A stretch of 5,511 nucleotides of DNA from Chloroflexota bacterium (lineage in GTDB: Bacteria; Chloroflexota; Limnocylindria; Limnocylindrales; CSP1-4): positions 1 through 5,511 of the forward strand of contig JACQEF010000126.1 in assembly GCA_016200745.1 (NCBI GenBank). The letters run 5' to 3'. Below, piece by piece: positions 1 through 5,097 of the stretch. A model generated the notes under the pieces. That model did not search any database. It saw only the letters and a program-made list of their open reading frames with translations, and was not told where the DNA came from. Both the position numbers and the translations under genes were made by a program. Numbering within the stretch: position 1 is the stretch's first letter; each line of letters starts with the position of its first letter.

Positions 1-54
1 CGTCGGCGTCGGGGTGGGCGTCGGCGTCGGGGTGGGCGTCGGCGTCGGGGTGGG
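1..54 (-). repeat. Three perfect 18-bp tandem repeats coding (PT)9
   Basis: Bases 1-18, 19-36 and 37-54 are identical copies of cgtcggcgtcggggtggg. Read on the minus strand each unit encodes Pro-Thr three times. The array may continue beyond the left edge. Identity at the wobble positions (the same ACC/ACG and CCC/CCG order in every unit) points to recent unit duplication by slippage, not only to selection for Pro-Thr protein sequence. Copy number could therefore vary between strains and change linker length. Confidence 0.95.
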
Positions 55-636
55 CTCCGCGAGCTTGACCTTGAAGTTGTCGTTCTTGGTCCCGGTGCAG
101 CCCTTGAAGTTGACGGCCTTGGAGGCGTCGATCTGGCAGGCCGCAGCGTCCGCGACGGAGATCAGGTCGACCGAGTACTCGCCGCCATTGTTTGGCGTGT
201 TGGCGAACGGCATGAGCTGGACGGGCAGGCCCGAACTGCCACAGGTGCCGCTGCCGACGAGGTGGTTGCCGGCTCCTGACACACCGTCGATGTAGCCGCT
301 GACGACCTTGACCTGGCGGTATTGGTTGGCGTCGGACGAAAGCAGCGTGGCGCCGCTGGGATCGGTCACCTGGAAGTAGTAGTCACCATTGGGCAAGCCG
401 CCGCCGCCACCGCAGTTCTGCGGCCCGCCGTTGAGGTAGACGTCGGTCTTGGCATCGTAGATGTTGGCGTTGACGGTGGTCCCGTTCGCCAGCGACGTCC
501 AGATGGCGCCGGCGTTGTCCGCGGAGACAACCGAGGCAGACGGGCCCAGCAATGCGGCCGTGGTGAGGCCCGCGACGACCAGCCACGCAAGGCGGCGGGC
601 AGTCTTCGAGCGTCGCGGAACGAATCCAGTGTTCAT
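1..636 (-). CDS. Secreted Pro-Thr-linker surface protein, C-terminus cut by left window edge
   Basis: The frame is open from ATG 636-634 to base 1, giving 212 residues with no stop, so the C-terminus lies outside. Residues 1-39 form a signal peptide: a basic n-region (RRSKTARR), a hydrophobic core around 16-31, and a VSA/DN cleavage site after A39. Residues 40-193 are the mature domain, rich in Gly, Asn, Asp and aromatics (LPNGDYYFQVTDPSG at 81-95, QLMPFANTPNNGGEY at 140-154, NDNFKV at 185-190). This looks like an extracellular beta-sandwich. Four cysteines (75, 132, 167, 180) could form two disulfides. Residues 195-212 are nine Pro-Thr dipeptides, a typical wall or membrane linker before an anchor or second domain. 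The start is supported by GAGGG at 650-646, 9 nt upstream. From memory the DYYFQVTDPSG and QLMPFA motifs recur in uncharacterised secreted proteins of soil bacteria. No function can be assigned. The gene diverges from argS. Confidence 0.85.
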   Translation of the reverse strand, partial: MNTGFVPRRSKTARRLAWLVVAGLTTAALLGPSASVVSADNAGAIWTSLANGTTVNANIYDAKTDVYLNGGPQNCGGGGGLPNGDYYFQVTDPSGATLLSSDANQYRQVKVVSGYIDGVSGAGNHLVGSGTCGSSGLPVQLMPFANTPNNGGEYSVDLISVADAAACQIDASKAVNFKGCTGTKNDNFKVKLAEPTPTPTPTPTPTPTPTPT

Positions 637-645
637 CGATAAGAA

Positions 646-712
646 CCCTCGGGACGGGAGGCGCGTGCGCCTCGGAATTCGATGGACACCGTCCCTTGCT
701 CCCCCCGGAGCA
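646..712 (-). promoter_or_regulatory. Structured 5' leader: two hairpins before the Shine-Dalgarno of the secreted-protein gene
   Basis: In transcript order, a perfect 6-bp hairpin with a GGGG loop (TGCTCC/GGAGCA, 712-697) is followed by a perfect 7-bp inverted repeat (GAGGCGC/GCGCCTC, 673-658), then the GAGGG Shine-Dalgarno (650-646) and the ATG at 636. The CCUC arm of the second hairpin (661-658) can pair with the GAGG of that hairpin (673-670) or with the GAGG of the Shine-Dalgarno (650-647), so the two pairings exclude each other. The inverted repeats are seen directly; a regulatory role is inference. It does not match a riboswitch class I can recognise. Confidence 0.4.
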
Positions 713-737
713 GCTCGGTAACGGTCGAGCGGGCAGG

Positions 738-766
738 ATCATGCCATGACGTACCGGGTGCGTCCA
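738..766 (-). promoter_or_regulatory. Candidate sigma-70-type promoter for the secreted-protein gene
   Basis: On the minus strand TGGACG (766-761, four of six matches to TTGACA) is followed after exactly 17 bp by CATGAT (743-738, four of six matches to TATAAT). A TGG just upstream of CATGAT fits an extended -10. Transcription would start near 730 and give a leader of about 95 nt containing both hairpins. An 8-bp palindrome, CAGTACTG (765-772), overlaps the -35 and could be an operator half-site or chance. The prediction rests on motif match and spacing only. Confidence 0.4.
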
Positions 767-905
767 GTACTGATGGATACCTAGAACCGCATCAGACCCA
801 CCCGCACCCCGTGCCGGTCGTCGGAAACTGGTGCCCCGCCGCACCCATTCGGCCTGGGCCGCCCAGTACGAATGGGCCCCCCGCCGGCTCGGGGCATGCT
901 CCCGC

Positions 906-957
906 TACGATGTGCTCCACGCGCTCGGGGATTCGCGCGCCGACAGGAGATACCGTG
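906..957 (+). promoter_or_regulatory. argS -10 candidate and start-deciding Shine-Dalgarno
   Basis: TACGAT at 906-911 is a fair -10 hexamer with no convincing -35 at the proper distance. It would start transcription near 918 and leave a leader of about 35 nt. AGGAG at 945-949 lies 5 nt before GTG 955, which is an ideal Shine-Dalgarno placement and decides the start of argS. An in-frame ATG at 910 overlaps the proposed -10 and has no Shine-Dalgarno, so it is not favoured. The ribosome binding site is well supported; the promoter is weak. Confidence 0.5.
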
Positions 958-2670
958 TCTGATCTGACGGCCACGACCGCGACCACACGCCAGCCGCCCA
1001 TCCGGAGCCAGGTGCGCGACGCCGTCGAACGCGCGTGGACGCGTTCGATCGCCGAGGGCGCGCTACCGGGGCTGGCGGATGACGTGGCGCGCCCCGCCGT
1101 GGAGGTCGAGCGGCCAGCCGACCCGGCACACGGTGACTTCGCCACCAACCTCGCGATGAAGCTGGCGCGTCCCTATCGGATGGCGCCGCTCGCGATCGCC
1201 ACGCAGCTGTCCGGGCAGCTCGCCAGGGAGGCGACCGAGGCCCGGCCTGCGACGCCGATCGCAACGGTCGAGGTGGCACCGCCGGGCTTTCTCAACATCC
1301 GCCTGGCCGATGCCTCGCTCGAGGCCGCCGTGACCGGGATTCTCGCCGACCCCGCCGGGTGGGGCCGCGTCGCGCCGATGGGCAGCCGGTCGGTCAACGT
1401 CGAGTTCGTGTCGGCCAATCCGACCGGGCCGCTCCATATCGGCAACGCCCGCGGCGCCTTCGTCGGCGACCTCCTCTGCCGCGTGCTGGAGGCCGGCGGC
1501 CAGCGCGTGACCCGCGAGTACTACTTCAACGATTCGGGCGGTCAGATCCGGAACCTCGGGGCCTCGGTGGCCGCCCTGCGGCGTGGCGATCCGCTCCCCG
1601 AGGACGGCTACAAGGGCGACTACGTGGCCGACCTGGTCGCCGCCTTGCCGGATGACCTCTGGGAATCGGCTTCGGCGCGCGGGGCCGACACGGACGGGAT
1701 CGTGGGCCACTGGGCTGCCGGGCGGGTCCGCGAAGGCATCGAGCGCAGCCTGGCCGAGCTCGGCGTTCGGTTCGACGTGTGGACGAGCGAGGCCAGGCTC
1801 CACGACGAGGGCTGGGTCGAGCGGGCCGTCCAGCGCCTCCGCGACCACGGCTACGTCTACGAGCAGGACGGCGCGATCTGGTTCCGCTCAACCGACTTCG
1901 GCGACGACAAGGACCGGGTGATCTACCGATCCAACGGCGAGCCGACGTACTTCGCGGCCGACATCGGCTACGTGACCGAGAAGTTCAGCCGCGGCTTCGA
2001 CGATCTCATCTACATCTGGGGTGCCGACCACCACGGGACGGTCGCGCGCGTTCGCAACGCGGCCGAGGCGATGGGCTACGACCGGAATGCCGTCCGGATG
2101 CTGCTCTACTCCTGGGTTCGCTTCGTGCGCGACGGACAGGAGGTCTCGATGTCCAAGCGGGCGGGCGAGTTCATCACGCTCGACGAACTGCTGGCCGAGG
2201 TCGGCGTGGACGCGGCGCGCTGGTTCTTCGCATCGCGCGGGGCGACCTCGGCGATCGACTTCGACATCGAGCTGGCGAAGAAGCAGTCGAACGAGAACCC
2301 GGTCTACTACGTCCAGTACGCGCACGCGCGGATCGCCTCGATCATGCGCAAGGCGGCCGAATCAGGGCTGACGCCCGCCAGCGGCGTCGACGGCGCCCTG
2401 ACGGGCGCGCCGGAGGCGGCCCTCGCCCGCGCTGTCGCCCGGTTCCCCGAGGTCGTCGAGGACGCCGTGGCCGCCGAAGAGACGCAGGGGATCACCGCCT
2501 ACGCCACCGACTTGGCCACCACGTTTCACGGCTTCTACCGCGACGCCAGGGTGGTGGATGCGGCCGATCCGGACCGCTCGGCCGTACGACTCGCGCTGGC
2601 GTCCGCCACGCGCGTCACGCTGGCGAACGCCCTGCGCCTGCTCGGGATCTCCGCCCCGGAATCGATGTGA
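955..2670 (+). CDS. argS: Arginyl-tRNA synthetase (ArgRS)
   Basis: This cytoplasmic class I synthetase charges tRNA-Arg with arginine using ATP. From GTG 955 it is 571 residues, normal for bacterial ArgRS. The N-terminal additional domain, which contacts the tRNA D-loop, includes HGDFATN at 59-65. The catalytic Rossmann fold has FVSANPTGPLHIGNARGA with the HIGH-equivalent HIGN at 161-164, then WGADHHG at 355-361. The KMSKS-loop equivalent is SMSKRAGEF with MSK at 399-401. From about 453 (VQYAHARI) to the end comes the helical anticodon-binding DALR domain, closing with LLGISAPESM, the family's usual C-terminal form with a final Met. All landmark motifs are intact, so it should be functional. 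An upstream in-frame extension to ATG 682 is rejected because 28 of its 91 codons end in A or T, unlike the gene. No T-box leader is visible. It converges on the metallopeptidase gene 20 bp downstream. Confidence 0.97.
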   Translation: MSDLTATTATTRQPPIRSQVRDAVERAWTRSIAEGALPGLADDVARPAVEVERPADPAHGDFATNLAMKLARPYRMAPLAIATQLSGQLAREATEARPATPIATVEVAPPGFLNIRLADASLEAAVTGILADPAGWGRVAPMGSRSVNVEFVSANPTGPLHIGNARGAFVGDLLCRVLEAGGQRVTREYYFNDSGGQIRNLGASVAALRRGDPLPEDGYKGDYVADLVAALPDDLWESASARGADTDGIVGHWAAGRVREGIERSLAELGVRFDVWTSEARLHDEGWVERAVQRLRDHGYVYEQDGAIWFRSTDFGDDKDRVIYRSNGEPTYFAADIGYVTEKFSRGFDDLIYIWGADHHGTVARVRNAAEAMGYDRNAVRMLLYSWVRFVRDGQEVSMSKRAGEFITLDELLAEVGVDAARWFFASRGATSAIDFDIELAKKQSNENPVYYVQYAHARIASIMRKAAESGLTPASGVDGALTGAPEAALARAVARFPEVVEDAVAAEETQGITAYATDLATTFHGFYRDARVVDAADPDRSAVRLALASATRVTLANALRLLGISAPESM

Positions 2671-2674
2671 CGGC

Positions 2675-2692
2675 GGTCGCCAGCCGGCGATC
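2675..2692. terminator. Short hairpin between convergent argS and metallopeptidase genes
   Basis: TCGCC (2677-2681) and GGCGA (2686-2690) form a perfect 5-bp stem with an AGCC loop. It extends to 7 bp with one G-T pair (2675-2692). It fills the 20-bp gap after the argS stop and reaches into the stop codon of the opposite gene, so it could serve both transcripts. There is no T-run on either side, so intrinsic termination is uncertain. Confidence 0.25.
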
Positions 2693-4019
2693 AGACCCCG
2701 GTGGCACCGAAGATCACGTCGAGCGCCAGCAACGCGTCCTGGCTCGACGCGACCAGGACCGTCACGTGGGTTCCCGCGGGTGATGAGACCCGGGCCGGGT
2801 TCGCCAGGCCGGCGATCGCCTGGTTGGCGGCGTCGGCGAACTCGGATGCGTCTGCCGCGGTATCCCACGCGGTGTCGATGACCACGCCCCAGGCGCCGGA
2901 CGGACCCCTGGCCACCGCCAGACGGTCGCCGCCCCAGCCGGCCGCCGCCGACGTGGCCGTCGCCGGCTTCACGCCGGACTCGCGCAGCCAGTAGTCGAGC
3001 TCGAGCTCGCCGAACGTGTCCTCCAGCGGCACGGTCCAGCCGCTCCCGAGCTCTGCGGCGAGGTCCGCGGGCAGGTCGACCCGAATCGGCGACTCGTCGG
3101 CGGCGTACTTCTCCGGGTGGAGGATCTGCTCGGTCGACACGGGCATCCGTCGGTAGAGGCTGTCGACCCCTGCCCAGCCGTCGCGCAGCTGGGTCGCCTG
3201 GACGAAGGAGAGCCCGGTCGTGTACGGGTAGAGCAGCAGGTCGCGGAGGAACGGCGGCGTCCGCTGGAGGACGGCCTGGGCGGCGGGATCAGCGCTCAGG
3301 GCGAGGTACGCGAGCATGTCCGCCGGCCCGAAATGAGCGGCGGCCCACAGCGTCATCAGCAGCGTGGCGTCACCCTCGAAGACCGCCTGCCTGGCGAGGA
3401 GCCGATCGGACTGGTCGAGAATCCCGTCCTGGTCCTTGAAGACCGCGAAGTTCTGGTCCTGCAGCGCATGGTCGAACTCGTGGGCGAAGGTGATCCGCTC
3501 GCCGACGCCAGGGAGGCCGGTCTTGGAGACCACGTACAACTTGCCCTGGTCGTTGCGATAGAACCCGACCACCCCGCCGCTCAGCATGTCGAGCGTCAGG
3601 TCGCGCAGGTTGCTGTCGGCGGGGATCAGGCCGAGCGCCTTGTAGAGCCGTTCGTTCGCGGCGACGTAGTCCGGGGGTGACTGCCGGTCGAACTCCCCGG
3701 TCATCATCGTCCGCAGCTCCGCCTGGTCGATCGACTGGCGCGGCACCGGACGGCTCGGCCGCAGCCCTCGGATCTGGATCACCTGCTGCTCGATCGCGTC
3801 GTAGATCGCGCCGGCATCGGCACTGGCAGCCGGCGGCGAGACGGCCGGCGTGGCGCTTGGCGCCGGCGAGATGGACGGCGCGACGGTCGGAAGCGGAGTG
3901 CCGGGCGGCGCTGGCGTGGGCGCGGCCGACCCACAGCCGCTCGCCACGAGCAGGACCGAGGCGACTCCGGCGGACATCGCGCGACGCCGGGCCCAGCCTC
4001 GAGCGCGCAGGTCGGACAT
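2691..4019 (-). CDS. Putative lipoprotein zinc metallopeptidase (HEXXH)
   Basis: The product is 442 residues. Residues 1-28 are a lipoprotein signal: a basic start (RARGWARRR), a hydrophobic core and a lipobox-like VASGC with Cys29 as the lipidated residue. A Pro/Ala/Ser/Thr-rich tether follows (about 31-66). The catalytic part contains FAHEFDHALQDQ with HEFDH at 180-184, the zinc-binding HEXXH motif. Glu215 in VFEGDAT, 31 residues later, is a plausible third ligand as in gluzincin-type peptidases. Further conserved-looking blocks are HPEKY (301-305) and GWGGDR (361-366). From memory this layout (GLRP, GFYR, AHEFDHALQDQNF, EGDA, HPEKY, AGWGGDR) recurs in uncharacterised Chloroflexota lipoproteins. 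It probably acts on the outer face of the membrane; the substrate is unknown. ATG 4019 is chosen because it gives a normal signal peptide. An extension to TTG 4142 is possible but unlikely: 13 of its 41 codons end in A or T. Confidence 0.85.
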   Translation of the reverse strand: MSDLRARGWARRRAMSAGVASVLLVASGCGSAAPTPAPPGTPLPTVAPSISPAPSATPAVSPPAASADAGAIYDAIEQQVIQIRGLRPSRPVPRQSIDQAELRTMMTGEFDRQSPPDYVAANERLYKALGLIPADSNLRDLTLDMLSGGVVGFYRNDQGKLYVVSKTGLPGVGERITFAHEFDHALQDQNFAVFKDQDGILDQSDRLLARQAVFEGDATLLMTLWAAAHFGPADMLAYLALSADPAAQAVLQRTPPFLRDLLLYPYTTGLSFVQATQLRDGWAGVDSLYRRMPVSTEQILHPEKYAADESPIRVDLPADLAAELGSGWTVPLEDTFGELELDYWLRESGVKPATATSAAAGWGGDRLAVARGPSGAWGVVIDTAWDTAADASEFADAANQAIAGLANPARVSSPAGTHVTVLVASSQDALLALDVIFGATGV

Positions 4020-4026
4020 GCCCGGG

Positions 4027-4032
4027 ATTGTC
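4027..4032 (-). promoter_or_regulatory. Candidate -10 of a leaderless metallopeptidase mRNA
   Basis: GACAAT (4032-4027 on the minus strand) ends 7 nt before the ATG at 4019, so transcription would start at or next to the A of the start codon. No Shine-Dalgarno lies in the intervening CCCGGGC. No good -35 hexamer is visible. The same arrangement precedes the divergent gene at 4420, which strengthens both calls a little. Confidence 0.35.
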
Positions 4033-4145
4033 GCACGGAGTCCCCGCTCGACAGTTGCCCGGCGGGAATATCGCTTTCTTAACCGGATGCCGACTCGACC
4101 CTGAATGCTGACGCCGTAGCGTATCGCCTGGACGAACCTCAACGG

Positions 4146-4164
4146 TTCCTTCCTCCCTCCCTCC
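4146..4164 (+). repeat. 19-nt pyrimidine tract with mirror symmetry, G-rich on the minus strand
   Basis: The run TTCCTTCCTCCCTCCCTCC has no purine. Its last 13 bases (4152-4164) are a perfect mirror repeat built of CCTCCCT units. The minus strand carries five G-runs (GG, GGG, GGG, GG, GG) separated by one or two A, which could form a two-tier G-quadruplex; mirror pyrimidine tracts can form triplexes. It directly abuts the terminator hairpin. Its CCTCC (4160-4164) can pair with GGAGG at 4169-4173 in that hairpin's left arm, an alternative fold with a GACC loop. Confidence 0.6.
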
Positions 4165-4207
4165 GACCGGAGGCGCCGATTGGGCAGGCGCCTCCGGTCT
4201 CCCTTTT
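4165..4207 (+). terminator. Strong intrinsic-terminator-like hairpin, plus strand
   Basis: GACCGGAGGCGCC (4165-4177) and GGCGCCTCCGGTC (4187-4199) form a perfect 13-bp stem with a 9-nt loop, followed by TCCCTTTTCT. The short T-run is only on the plus-strand side, since the minus-strand side is followed by GGAGGG. It would therefore end plus-strand transcripts. No plus-strand gene lies between it and the start of the opposite-strand gene at 4019, so the transcript it ends is unknown: a small RNA, an attenuated leader of the 4420 gene, or antisense transcription from argS read-through. Confidence 0.5.
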
Positions 4208-4210
4208 CTG

Positions 4211-4406
4211 GGGGAGTGTCCGCGACGGACGGCGGCGCCCTTGATGACCCATTCGCCGCGTTGCCGACTCCGCTCGCTCGCTCACGCAGTTCCAGTGCGC
4301 CCGCTCACGTGCTCGCCGACGCCTTGCGCCTGGGCCATCCGGGGCGCCGATTCTCCTGGACGTCCCGAGGCCGCGGGCGGTGGAGCGGGTGATGAGGCTG
4401 CTGTGT
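4211..4406. other. About 200 bp of GC-rich intergenic DNA without a recognisable gene
   Basis: No reading frame here has a plausible start, ribosome site or family motif, and I find no tRNA arms. It holds a small perfect hairpin GTCCG-CGA-CGGAC (4218-4230), a CGCT-repeat run (4271-4283), and two similar 13-mers, cgctcgctcacgc (4275-4287) and cgcccgctcacgt (4298-4310), 23 bp apart. The 10-mer ggcgccgatt occurs at 4343-4352 and also in the terminator hairpin at 4172-4181. It may be regulatory or a dispersed repeat; nothing firm can be said. Confidence 0.4.
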
Positions 4407-4412
4407 CAGAAT
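4407..4412 (+). promoter_or_regulatory. Candidate -10 of a leaderless MBL-fold gene mRNA
   Basis: CAGAAT ends 7 nt before the ATG at 4420, placing the transcription start at or beside the first base of the start codon. The spacer CGAGCGG offers no Shine-Dalgarno at a usable distance. The -35 region has no clear TTGACA-like hexamer. The spacing equals that of the divergent gene at 4019. Confidence 0.4.
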
Positions 4413-4419
4413 CGAGCGG

Positions 4420-5094
4420 ATGGAACTGACCTGGTATGGCCGCACGTGCGTACGGATTCGCGGCCGGGATGCGGTCGTGGTGGCCGATCCGTATCAGTCG
4501 GTCGTGGGGCCGACGGGACGTGGCATCAGCGGTGACGTGGTCACGTTCAGCCATCCGGACGACAATCCGCTGCCCCGCGCGAAAGGCCGGACGTCGCGCG
4601 ACGGCAGGACCCTGCTGCCGTCGAGCCTCGAGAACGCGTTCGTCCTTGACGGCCCGGGCGAGTACGAGGTCAAGGAAGTCCTCGTGACCGGCGTCCGGAC
4701 GTACCGCGACGACGCCCGGGGCGCCGAGCTGGGCAAGCAGACCGCGTTCCTGATCGAGGTCGACGGTCTCCACACGATCCATCTCGGCGAGATCGGCCAC
4801 CTGCTGTCGGAGGAGAAGCTCGCCGACATCGGGTCGGTCGACATCGCCTGCGTCCCGCTTGGGGGCTCGCTGTCCCCGAGCCAGGCGGCGGCGCTCGTCG
4901 CGCAGCTGGACCCGCGGATCGTGGTGCCGATGCCGATGTGCGATGACGACGACGAGTGCGCCGAGGCGCTGAAGCGCTTCTTCCACGAGATGGGCGCCGA
5001 GGCCGTCACTCAGCCCAAGGTGTCGGTGACGGCCACCAGCCTCCCGGCGGAGACGACGACGGTTCTCCTCGAGTCGCGCGGCAAGCAGGTCTGA
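4420..5094 (+). CDS. UlaG-like metallo-beta-lactamase-fold protein with degenerate metal site
   Basis: The 224 residues follow the layout of short COG2220-type (UlaG-like, Lactamase_B_3) proteins: WYGRTCVRI near the start, VVADPY at 20-25, DVVTFSHPDDN at 39-49, GPGEYEVKEVLVTGV at 78-92, TYRDD at 94-98, IHLGEIGHLL at 120-129, PLGG at 146-149, and RIVVPMPM at 166-173. Family members normally carry GH in the first motif, an HxHxDH-like cluster, YHD, GDxGH and PMHY, which bind the metals. Here these read GR, HPDDN, YRD, GEIGH and PMPM, so most ligands are gone and only H45 and H127 remain. The fold is likely; hydrolase activity is doubtful. An acidic run DDDDE (175-179) follows the altered PMPM. 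No signal peptide is present, so it is cytosolic. There are no frameshifts and codon use is normal, so the gene is maintained. It converges on hutI with a 3-bp gap. Confidence 0.85.
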   Translation: MELTWYGRTCVRIRGRDAVVVADPYQSVVGPTGRGISGDVVTFSHPDDNPLPRAKGRTSRDGRTLLPSSLENAFVLDGPGEYEVKEVLVTGVRTYRDDARGAELGKQTAFLIEVDGLHTIHLGEIGHLLSEEKLADIGSVDIACVPLGGSLSPSQAAALVAQLDPRIVVPMPMCDDDDECAEALKRFFHEMGAEAVTQPKVSVTATSLPAETTTVLLESRGKQV

Positions 5095-5097
5095 CCG

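Noticed and set aside
1..54. CRISPR-like or satellite repeat
   Set aside because: The 18-bp units are contiguous with no spacers and are in frame with the Pro-Thr linker.
322..844. Several frames on both strands overlapping the secreted-protein gene
   Set aside because: The minus-strand frame ending at base 1 has a signal peptide, Shine-Dalgarno and coherent domain; the others are shadows with no such support.
682..954. In-frame N-terminal extension of argS to ATG 682 (or ATG 910)
   Set aside because: 28 of the 91 codons end in A or T, unlike the rest of the gene; the stretch crosses the promoter region; GTG 955 has an AGGAG Shine-Dalgarno 5 nt upstream and gives the normal family length.
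637..954. T-box or cyclic-di-GMP riboswitch between the secreted-protein gene and argS
   Set aside because: No T-box sequence or specifier arm precedes argS, whose leader seems only about 35 nt; a GGGACG on the minus strand recalls GEMM riboswitches but the rest of that consensus is missing.
1779..2783. Long plus-strand frame overlapping argS, and similar long minus-strand frames within argS
   Set aside because: Arg/Gly-rich, low-complexity translations with no motifs, as expected for alternate frames of GC-rich coding DNA.
4020..4142. 41-residue N-terminal extension of the metallopeptidase from TTG 4142 behind a purine-rich tract
   Set aside because: It would bury the lipoprotein signal behind a basic peptide; 13 of 41 codons end in A or T and it uses rare-looking codons (ATA, TTA, AGA). 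The purine tract remains a curiosity, so the rejection is not absolute.
4020..4419. tRNA or other known structural RNA in the divergent spacer
   Set aside because: No T-arm GGTTCGA-type sequence with matching acceptor stem on either strand; only the terminator-like hairpin is convincing.
4282..4986. 234-residue minus-strand frame opposite the MBL-fold gene
   Set aside because: It is antisense to a gene with clear family motifs, and its His/Arg/Asp-rich translation resembles no protein.
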